Source: Catonia carolina
Taxonomy: Eukaryota; Arthropoda; Insecta; Hemiptera; Achilidae
NCBI GenBank assembly: GCA_035578175.1
Contig: JAQMRL010000001.1
Location: 431,533,545 to 431,597,544, forward strand
Reading direction: 5' to 3'
Length of the DNA stretch: 64,000 nucleotides
Notes under the pieces: model-generated
Databases searched by the model: none
The model's input: only the letters and a program-made list of their open reading frames with translations
Told to the model about the DNA's origin: nothing
Shown here: positions 55,490 through 64,000 of the stretch, one piece after another
Position numbering within the stretch: the stretch's first letter is position 1
How the letters are laid out: each line of letters opens with the position of its first letter
Made by a program: the position numbers and the translations under genes

Positions 55490-56685
55490 TCAGAAAAAGG
55501 AATTTTTAAATCATCGTGTAAAATTTTGTTGCGGATGAGTTTCTCAAATTAAACGCAAAATTGTTAAATGAACATATTGTAGTTTTTTTTCAATTTAGTC
55601 TATTCATTTCTACTGTACAAGATATTATTTGAATGCCATAAATAATTATAGATTTGAATGGCGCTTTATAGATTTGTTCCGAGTAATAACACTTATTTAA
55701 ATTTTCTATTATCCAATTGCATGTGCTCTTAACCATCCGCACATTTTCAAATCTTAATTAATATAACTACAAGGTAACAATAACCTTATAATTATTAGGC
55801 TACTTTTAGAAAAATTGTTACCTTTTTAATAATTATTGTGATTTTGGACCTAAATAAACTAAAACTTTAGATTTACTTGTAATCGATTTAAAAAAAAAGA
55901 TAATTCATTACCATATGAAACAAAATTTAATTTAAAATTTTTTAATATACTCATCATTTGTTAAGGTCAAATTATTTTTGATTAAATTATAGTAAATATA
56001 TTTTCATCCGTAATTAAAAACTATTTAATTATAAAACTTCTAAAAGTACACCAATTTATACAAATTATAACGACTAAGGTAAAATTTATGACTTAAATGA
56101 TGATAATTATAGATTAATAAAAACCACAGGTTTCTGTGATTTTAATAGGACGTAACAACTTAACAACTTTTAATTGCTGCAATAAATACGACTGATAATT
56201 TTTTCTTGGTTCCTTTAGTAGGGTAGGTAATAAGTTAAAATTTAATTTTATTACATCTTAAAGAAACGTCATGATTGTTATTTTAAACAGATTTATAATA
56301 ATTATTAATTTAATGAAATTTTAATTAATATATTGCTAATTCAGCTTGATTTTAATACTTTATTAAAAAGTTACAAAATTTTATAACTTTTTACATTGAA
56401 GATCTTAGGGTACTATAAATTTTGTTACAGTTTAGATGAGTGACCTCTAAGTTCATCGGCATGGTATTTTCTTCAGTTTACTGTTATATTTATAAAAACC
56501 AAATGAAAAGATTTATCCGTTTATCAAAATGTGTAGGCTAATATTAAAGAAAGTAGCTAAAAATCTATTTAAAATTTATTCTAAGATATCGGTCATGAGC
56601 TACGTCCCATAAAATTTCTAAAATTCAATCAGTTGTTTTCAACTTTAAATATAATAATAATTATTACTTTTTATTTTATTTATTT
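55490..56685. other. no recognisable feature
   Basis: AT-rich, nothing supported. Confidence 0.4.
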
Positions 56686-56694
56686 TTTACTAGA

Positions 56695-58115
56695 GGAAAC
56701 CGAATTTACCGGTACCCAGGTAGGTCTTTACCTGGGGTATGCGGAGCTCTGCCGAAGGCAAATACTTCTCAGTACCTTTCTACTCCATTCCGACTTGCCG
56801 CGGGATCACTGTTGGGCATAACTTCACTACAAGCCGGAGGTTCTTTATTAGCTGCCAAATTTCTCTTTTTATCACCCATTTTCCCCTTTATGAGTGATTT
56901 TTTTGGGACTAATGCAGCTGGGCTTCTCTGCTCTTCATTACCTTCTGGATGAACTCCTCAATGGCCTTCCAGCTTTCTTCATCTGCAACCATAAAATCAC
57001 AGAGATTTTTGGAGAAATGGGTGCCCAAGCATGATCCCCAGATCCTCCCTCTCTGGTATCCATCTTCAGCAGTTGAAAATCGGATGTATAGCGCTGTCCT
57101 CCTCCGCCTCACAATCCAGACAGCTTGCTTCATCTGATCGTCTGAACCGGTGGAGATACGCCCGAAAGCAACCTTGCCCCGTCAATGCCTGCATAAGGTA
57201 ATAACCAACCTCGCCGGATCCCTATTCAGCCATTTTTTTTAGATCCGGAATTAATCTATGTGTCCATCGACCGAAAACCTTTTCATCCCATCTCTCCTAC
57301 CCCCTCATGAGAAGTTTATCTCTGGCTTCTCTCTTTATCATAGCCATTGTAGCCTCTCCAGTTTTAAGTCTCTCAGATATCTCACTTCTTTCCCAGGCTA
57401 GCAAATCTATAGACGTTATGCCTGCTATCACCATTACTGCACGCGCTGAAACTGTTCGGTATGTCGCCGTAACTCTTAGTGCCGCTTGTCTCTGAACCGA
57501 CAGCAGCCTCTTCTTATGTACCTCTTTTGTCATCACATCGTCCCAGGCCGGCACTGCATAGAGTATTATTGAATGGACAACACTCTCATACAATCATCTT
57601 TTTCATTTTCTCTCGATTTACCAACATTGGGCGTCAACCGTAATAGGTTCCCTGCCACCACGGCGGCCTTTTTTGACACCTTCATCACGTGACTTCCAAA
57701 TGTGAGACCCCTGTCCACTTCAACTCCAAGGTACGTCAGCTACCTCTTCTAGTCGATCCGCACACTATCTATAACCAATCTTGGTATCCTGTACGATCGT
57801 TTCTTCGTCACCAGTACCGCCCCCGTCTTGTTGACTGTCATCTCTAGCCCTCTGCTAGTCAGCCACCTCTCTACAATGGCAATGATACTCCATTCTGACC
57901 TCCAAGATATGTTCTTCCAAAGACTCAACAATGGTCATCGGCGAATCTCACGATATTTACTCCATCCGGTAATTGGATTTCAAATAGGTCGTTGTACACA
58001 AATTTTCAGAAGAGTAGCCCCAGACGAGAACCCTGTAGCGCACCTCTTGTCACCATCTCCCGGACGAACCATCCATCACCATCATAAAGTATCTGCCTCT
58101 AATGAAGGTAATCTT
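56695..58115 (-). pseudogene. R1-clade LINE ORF2 relic with 3' UTR
   Basis: Minus strand from about 58110: a YLHxR.ILY and VREMVTRGALQGSRLG stretch (PQGS box, 58060-58010), LPDGVNIVRFADDHC (about 57945, in place of FADDVAL), VERWLTSRGLEMTVNKTGAV, LVTKKRSYRIPRLVIDSV near 57830-57760, then YESVVHSIILYAVPAWDDVM (57590-57530), RQAALRVTATYRTVSARAVM, IAGITSIDLLAWERSEISER and, after a break, IWGSCLGTHFSKNLCDFMVA, WKAIEEFIQKVMKSREAQLH. These are in R1 order (palm, thumb, ALR..SAYRTVS..A..VIAG..PI.LLA.ER). The GC-richer 56695-56905 stretch is probably its 3' UTR. Frame changes and a shortened middle show it is dead. Confidence 0.8.
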
Positions 58116-58119
58116 CTAC

Positions 58120-58150
58120 GGTGTTCAATAATAATAATAATTATTATTAT
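58120..58150 (+). repeat. (AAT)n/(ATT)n palindromic microsatellite
   Basis: AATAATAATAATTATTATTATT, self-complementary, next to the truncated 5' side of the R1 relic. Confidence 0.9.
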
Positions 58151-58154
58151 TGTT

Positions 58155-59875
58155 CTTTTCCCTGTAAAATCGATAGACGTTGTCAAAGTGAAAAACTTCT
58201 GAGTATTTCCTTAAATGAAAATTTTTCAGTAAACTAAAAGTTAGACCTAAATTAAATAGAAAAATAATTAAATGAAAATAGACATAAATTAAACTAGAAA
58301 ATAAATAATAAAAACAAGATATATTAGGTAAAATTGAATAACGCTTGAAGTTTACCAGTAAGTCAATGTGATTTACCGTACCAAAAGGAAAATAGTTTTC
58401 TTTATATTAAAACTACAATATATTTATTTCGTACAATATCCATCATCACTGCATTATATTAATTAATTAAAAAATATATTTTAATTTGGAATTAATAGAG
58501 TGAAAACCATTACCCGCAGGTTTAATATTTTTAGTAACTAATTTAAAATTAATTTTATTGCTATTATTTTGTTCCTATTCCAGTTTTATGTTTATTTAAT
58601 GTTGTATTGACAACCCGTATATGAGAGGGCGTTAATCAAAACCCTCATGTATACTCTATAATGTTGAAATTCACATTATTTATTGACTTTTCACAATCTT
58701 TCTCTTTTTTTAGTGTATTTCATTTTACATTGAACCTGAATCATAACACCAGAAAATTTGTATTTGAATTTCAATGTTTTGTTTTTATTTTGTTTTTCAA
58801 ATTCAGAGAGATAAAAGTGCATTTTTATATAATTTTTTTACTTTATATGAAATTCAACACAAATTGATAAAAAATTTAAATAATAATCACGCCATCGCAT
58901 TATTTACAAATTTTTTTCTATAAACGTTATCATACATTTTAATTTTGAAAATATTTTTACTGAAAATTGTTACTACTATATTAATTATTTTATTGATTGC
59001 TGATACAAAATACTCCATTGAAATAATCGTGGAAACTATTCAAAATTTATGAATCTATTAAAATTGATAAGATTTTTTTAACTTTAATTTTCTTGTTATA
59101 ATTTTTATTATTGTTTGTTTATTTATAATGTTCATTATTTTTCCCATTGTTCTTTTTTAATCGTTTGCAATATTCTGTTGTTCACTAAAATTAAAATAGA
59201 TAATATTAATTTACATAATTCAATTTTTTGTAAAATTTTTATTTAGCCTATTACAACTATACTAATTACTTTTTTAAATGTTCCAAGATTTGATTTACTT
59301 GTTGAAGCTTTTAAAATCATCTTAGCCTACATGTTTTGTATGACAGTGTTTTAATGTGATTCGAATGTACGTGTATTGTCTTTTTTGTTGTTTTGCAACG
59401 TCAATTAATAACAAACAAATTTTTACAAACCTAAAGCTTAAACTAAACTTAACTAAAGGAAAATAATGGCCGTGTACAACTAATAGTAAATTACTCTTAC
59501 CTACAAAACCAAATATAGTATCTAAACTGGCTGAATACAAAGACCTGTTCAATCGAACTTCATTAAGTACTAAACTGGTTTTAACAAACTAAACACACTT
59601 AATCATATTTGCATTATTTATGCTATCTGACACTTAAGTAACCAAAGAGCTGACTCATTTTTATATTTTCAGGTGTTGTTCGAAAAGATAATAATCACTC
59701 AATAGAAATACAATAACATTCTTTCGAAGTATGAAAACTTATACAGAAAATAGAATAGACTAAAAAATTTACCTTTTATAAAAGAAGAAACCATATTGAA
59801 AAGGAAGAACCCACCATTAAAAAAATAATATTAACAAATGACACTTTTTTACAACTGTTTGATACTGTATTAAAT
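58155..59875. other. no recognisable feature
   Basis: AT-rich. GATTTACTTG(T)TGAAGC at 59290 resembles 6507-6525 next to another LINE relic, too short to name. Confidence 0.4.
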
Positions 59876-59879
59876 TTAC

Positions 59880-60400
59880 CCCGGTCCGTCGTTCACATTT
59901 TTTCCGCTGTTGGCGCTGGGATGTGGTTGCTGCTGCCGATAGATAGTGCAGTGGTCAAACGTCTCGCAGTGCGTGTGCCAGTGGCAAGATATATCTGAGG
60001 TACCGGCGAAAGCGATAGTCGAGAAGGTGATCATACAGCATCGAATCCATCACTAGAGAAGATCGATACGGAGGAAGAATTATCGCTCAACATTGAGTTT
60101 TATCTTGTTCCACACACTTTTCTCTCTGCCCCTCGCTTCACTGGCAACTGCTCCTCTCGTAGGTAGCGGTAAAAGGTGTTCGCTGCGTCGGTGACTGCTC
60201 TTATTCGTTTAGACAGCGGTACAGACGACCTCCATTTCACTCGCCAGCGGTTGCTCCTCTTGAGGTAGTGGCGAAGGCTTCCCCAACCATGCTTTGCTGT
60301 CTTTTGAACTACGCCGCCGGATGCCCTGCCGCTCCGGCCGGTCCTATTTTGGTTTTACCGATTGGACTACAACAAGCCGGTGGTGACATATTATCAGACC
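59880..60400. other. GC-rich island with internal repeats, origin unknown
   Basis: A sharp-edged GC-rich block, unlike its neighbours. It contains two related segments (GCAACTGCTCCTCTCGTAGG near 60147 and GCGGTTGCTCCTCTTGAGG near 60246), each followed by GTAG(C/T)GG. No long frame, no inverted ends found. Such blocks here are usually retroelement UTRs; CTACAACAAGCCGGTGGT near 60370 resembles CTACAAGCCGGAGGT at 56827 in the R1 3' UTR. Confidence 0.4.
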
Positions 60401-60599
60401 CAATAACCTCCTAATAGCACAACATCATAAAATTCGTTTATCATTAAAATAGTTGACATAATATAAAAAACCCTACAGGTAGATAAAAACTTCAGGACTT
60501 CCTGCATAAAAATCTTGAAATTAAAATTTCCAACGGTATAATGTTATTTTTATTACATTTTACATATTTATTTTGAATTTTTAATTCAATATCTTACAA

Positions 60600-61388
60600 T
60601 ATCTAAAAGAAAGTTATTCAGGAATGGAAAATGGAACTTTCCAATGAAGGACTGTTAAACCAAGTACACATGGGAGGATTAAAGAACAGTGCAAAGATAA
60701 ACTGTCTTGCTTTTGCAGACTACCTAGCAATTGTTTCTAGGAGTACGGAAACAGCAATAGAACAAATCACCGTGTTAAAAGGACAAGCAGAAAAAGCAAG
60801 ACTACAGATTTACTTTGAAAAAAATAATATACATAACGTATATCAAAACATCAGAATATCAGCTGAGGACACAATACGGACAAATTGGGAAAGTTGATGG
60901 CTTCAAATACCTCGGAGAAAAAATACAACCAAAGACCAGTGAAAAGGAAGCGAACAAAAACAGATGAGGAAAGTTGGCCAGTGCACTTCAAAAACTCACC
61001 ACTTGAATAAGAAGAAAACACTTTCAAGACAAGCCAAGTTAGATATTATTACACTGTGATAAACATGTGAGAAATCCTGTACGCGAGTGAGTGCCTTAGA
61101 ATAAACAGGAAGGCGGGACTAAGAAAAGCAGATAAATTTGAGAGAAAGATCCTTCGCAAGATAATGTGCCTGAAGATAGTAGACAGACAATATAGATTAC
61201 GAGGTCGAGAGACACCCCAAAAGAAAACTGTATGATTAATAGAAACGATTAGAAAAAGAAAACTAAAATTGTATGGATACCTGTATAGAATGAATGAGGA
61301 CCGGTTGACAAAAACATTTAAGACACTAAACAGTAGATCTAAGGTGTCCGATAAATTATTTGAAGAAGTCAAAAAGGATATTGAGAAA
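60600..61388 (+). pseudogene. RTE-like LINE ORF2 relic, 5' part of nest
   Basis: Plus strand: KMELSNEGLLNQVHMGGLKN (60631-60690), SAKINCLAFADYLAIVSRST (catalytic FADD changed to FADY), EQITVLKGQAEKARLQIYFE, a break at ...TIRTNWES, then SKTHHLNKKKTLSRQAKLDI, YASECLRI-like, ERKILRKIMCLKIVDRQYRL (61128-61200 with frame changes), ETIRKRKLKLYGYLYRMNED and LFEEVKKDIEK, where another LINE is inserted at about 61389. Continues at 62305-62540. Confidence 0.85.
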
Positions 61389-62304
61389 GTGCGATGGTAT
61401 GAGCCTATTCCAGGAATTCAGAGTCCTTCCTTTAAGGCATGTATTTGGTTTCAAGGTACTGATACAGTTCTTTTGGGCTTGTGGTAACCGTGAAGTAATA
61501 ATTGATCCCAATAAAACCAATTATGGTACTAGAAACGCTGAAAAAATTAAGACTAGAAAACCAAATAGTACATTTTTTCAGAAGTCATTTCGCTATCTTG
61601 AGAGGCGATTCGTTAACGTACTTCCACCCCATATACACAGTATTATGTCACCACATCTATTAAAACATTAACTCTAAAATAAATCATATTTATAATATCG
61701 ATCTAAGAGCAAGAACTTGAGAAACTTTTCCAGGTCTTAAAATAACTGTTCTTATTAGTTTTTACTTTTCTCTTTGCGATAGTTTAACTGTCTCTTTGAG
61801 CTCATTTATTAAATTAATTTCCCATAAAGTTAAAATATTTACATTGTGTTAGTTAAAATATATTATTGTATAGTAGTTACAGTTATAAAATAAAAGTTAA
61901 TATATACATTTTTTTCTCTCTATTACAAAATATACAAACATAATCTTAAAGTTTTTTTAAAATTTCTATTGTCATTAAATTGTTTATTAAAATATAATAT
62001 TGATATTTCATGTAAAATGTAATTGAATTTATCAATTTTTTTAATTCTGTTTAACGCAATGTGTATGTAACTGTAGTAATTTAACTTATTAATTTTTTGT
62101 AGTTAAAAGTATTTAAGTGATTTAATTTTTTTGTTTTGTATACTCCTATGCGCGGACAGAACTCTTTGTGAAGAAGAGTTTTTGCGTATAAGTAGGTATT
62201 TAGTTTAAAATTTTGTACATAGCTTAGTATAGTAATGAATTATAATTTTAATGTAGCTACATTTTTCGAAATAAAATAAATAAAAATAAAACTGGAATAA
62301 ACCA
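61389..62304 (+). mobile_element. 5'-truncated jockey/CR1-type LINE nested in RTE-like LINE
   Basis: The host frame stops making sense after VKKDIEK and resumes at 62305. The insert's coding end reads LFQEFRVLPLRHVFGFKVLI, then TNYGTRNAEKIKTRKPNSTF and FQKSFRYLERRFVNVLPPHI to a stop at 61669-61671. This is the usual close of CR1/jockey-type reverse transcriptases (L...YNTR......P....TFFEKSF.Y...K.YN.LP..I). About 620 bp of 3' UTR follows, ending AATAAAATAAATAAAAATAAAA. Short GAGAAA/AAGAAA repeats at the joints are candidate target duplications. Confidence 0.8.
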
Positions 62305-62545
62305 AGAAAACATAATGAATCGAATCAAATTCAAACAATTTAATTACGAACTTTAAGGGCTTCCATGAAGAGCAAAAACAGTACACCGGGTGAACAGAAG
62401 AAAGGAGAAAAGCCTACAGTGAGCGAATGCTTAGAATGTTGGCCAACAGAGCCAAAAGAGCTTCCAAAAACGTCTAAAGTCACCTCTCGAGGTCTAAAAT
62501 TGCCCGTAGGCTATACGAGAGAAAAAATTACAATATCTCAATATA
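62305..62545 (+). pseudogene. RTE-like LINE ORF2 relic, 3' part of nest
   Basis: Resumes NRIKFKQFNYEL (aligning with MNKIQTTITDFKV of 51211), GFHEEQKQYTG, TEERRKAYSERMLRMLANRA, KRASKNV and SLPVGYTREKI-like. It continues the LINE interrupted at 61389. Confidence 0.8.
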
Positions 62546-62549
62546 TTTT

Positions 62550-63180
62550 TATTTAAACATCAAAAATTAAACAAGGGTCTGTTTGAATAAGTTATTTAGA
62601 AATATACATAATTACAAGTTGACAATTAATTACAGATTTATTGGATTACCACCTCTCACTTAATTTAATTTAAACTAAGTGTGTTCTATCAATAAATGTT
62701 TGTTCCAACTGATAGAAGAAACCTATTTTTAAACTGGAACACCTGACTCAAACATATTGATATAAGGTTAAAGAACTGTTTTACATACACTTTACGTTGC
62801 CGGATGGATATCTTAAAGCGTCTTGAAAAGAGATGTCGATTTGTTTACTTTGGTTATCGTACAAAGGTGTTTCTGTTCTTTTTTCCCTTCACAAGAAGAG
62901 TTTTACATTTAGTAGTACATAGTCTAAGTAGTTTCCTAAAATGGTAACTTACTTTATCAAAGAAGGATTGAGTAAAAAATATATAGAACACAATAAATTA
63001 TTTACTAGCGTTTTATTTTTAAGCATCAATGTACAACTTTTATTACTACATTTCAAATTTCTGCTTGTTGATTATAAAATTAGTTTCTTTTTATTATTTT
63101 ATTCTTTGAATATTTCTATTAAATACTGATTTTTTTATTTCACTGATTACCTAGAATGAAACGTATAATTTACAGATCGA
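62550..63180. other. no recognisable feature
   Basis: AT-rich, nothing supported. Confidence 0.4.
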
Positions 63181-63183
63181 ATA

Positions 63184-63302
63184 TGGGTTCGAATCCCATT
63201 CAGGCACGGCATATTTTCATACGTTACAGAAAATCATTTCATCCTTCAACGTCTGGATTAGAAGTCATTGCAGAACAGTCGGACATTAAAACAAAACAAA
63301 AA
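63184..63302 (+). repeat. 5'-truncated SINE (head 1 end, tail A)
   Basis: Begins at the B box (GGGTTCGAATCCCATTCAGG), then CACGGCATATTTTCATACG and the tail-A sequence (CAACGTCTGGATTAGAAG, CAGAACAGTCGGACATT) to AAAACAAAACAAAAA. The A box is missing. Confidence 0.85.
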
Positions 63303-63304
63303 TA

Positions 63305-63764
63305 TCTGAATCAGTCATTTTTAGAGAAAAAACACAAATTAAATTTTAAGGATAATTTCTTACTCTAATTTACGGCTTTTACTTTTCTTAACCATTTTAA
63401 TGCAATAAGTTACTTTGTCTATTGATTTATGATTTTTATGCAGGAGATTTAACAAGCGGTGCAACTTTTTCCCGGTAAAAATGAAATTTTTAACCTACTT
63501 ATTATATCCTTTCTCAAATTTGTGATTCATTTTATTTTAAATTACTCCAATCTGATTACTGTGAAGCCTAAACTTACATCCTAAAAAAACTACTTGAAAA
63601 TATTTTGCCTAACTGCTGGTAAAAAATAATTAAGAGTAAAAAACTCCGACAATAAATACAAAATATATGAAATTCTACAAAATATATTTATTAAATTTTT
63701 AATTTGTTGTAAGTTCGGCACTTTTTGATGGTACAGCAGGTTAGCAGTTTATTCAGTTGTAATA
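63305..63764. other. no recognisable feature
   Basis: AT-rich, nothing supported. Confidence 0.4.
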
Positions 63765-63799
63765 ATTTGGGCTGGCTCAGTCAGCTGATGTACAGTCTC

Positions 63800-63902
63800 T
63801 TTGAATTAAGAGTTAAATCTCTTAATTAAGTCTATTTAATTAAGTCTCTTTTATTAAGTCTATTAAGCCTATTAAGTCTCTTTAATTAATTAATTAAGTC
63901 AA
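63800..63902 (+). repeat. imperfect tandem TTAAGTCT-type repeat
   Basis: Six to seven units of the type TTAAGTCT(C/A)TTTAATTAA with length variation, probably slippage-derived. Confidence 0.8.
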
Positions 63903-64000
63903 GTAGCCTATCACCAGTTGATCAAATGAATTTGTTTCGATGCCCAGCTGACGGCTACCCATTCAAAACAACACATAAATGATTTTACATGGATCAAATT

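Noticed and set aside
1..64000. CRISPR arrays, rRNA, bacterial operons, ribosome binding sites
   Set aside because: Nothing of the kind is visible; the repeats are dispersed or simple and the elements are eukaryotic transposons.

Overview
This is an AT-rich stretch of animal nuclear DNA. The mixture of mariner, pogo-like, CACTA-like, Helitron-like, jockey/I, R1 and RTE-like relics and tRNA-headed SINEs points to an insect, and some families suggest Hemiptera; that assignment rests on recognition by eye, not a search. I find no host gene with convincing exons, no true tRNA or rRNA gene, no CRISPR array and nothing bacterial. The window reads as an intergenic graveyard of mobile elements in several age classes. 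Only one open reading frame looks functional, a mariner transposase at 12744-13817.

Layout. 0-11 kb: SINE and LINE relics, a Helitron-type relic (3470-4238), a jockey-like fragment (6520-7055) and a TTAA-flanked MITE (8709-9465). 11.7-15.5 kb: an intact mariner with 43-bp perfect inverted ends sits inside an older long-inverted-repeat element, followed by a second long-inverted-repeat element with a helix-turn-helix coding relic. 17.6-18.7 kb: a GC-rich, LTR-like island. 20-23.4 kb: a deleted DD41D mariner-like element, an RTE-like LINE relic and two young SINEs with perfect target-site duplications, one carrying an inverted copy of itself at its 5' end. 29.7-33.3 kb: a pogo-like element, then a CACTG-ended element holding a decayed copy of a gene family I know only as uncharacterised, multicopy arthropod proteins. 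34-41.6 kb: LINE relics, a simple repeat grown inside one of them, a dispersed repeat with internal tandem doublets, and a young SINE. 43-48.2 kb: mariner and LINE relics, a SINE inserted upstream of a LINE ORF1 relic, and a fold-back mariner derivative. 50.8-62.5 kb: RTE-like relics (one with a perfect 34-bp-arm palindrome), a stand-alone reverse-transcriptase retroposon with a target-site duplication, an R1-like relic and a LINE-in-LINE nest.

How the pieces relate. The SINEs are modular: two different tRNA-like heads and two different tails occur in three combinations. One tail has a small hairpin that also ends an RNase-H-bearing LINE relic, as expected if the SINE borrows that LINE's machinery. 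Several young copies carry inverted self-duplications, which suggests frequent snap-back of DNA during insertion or repair.
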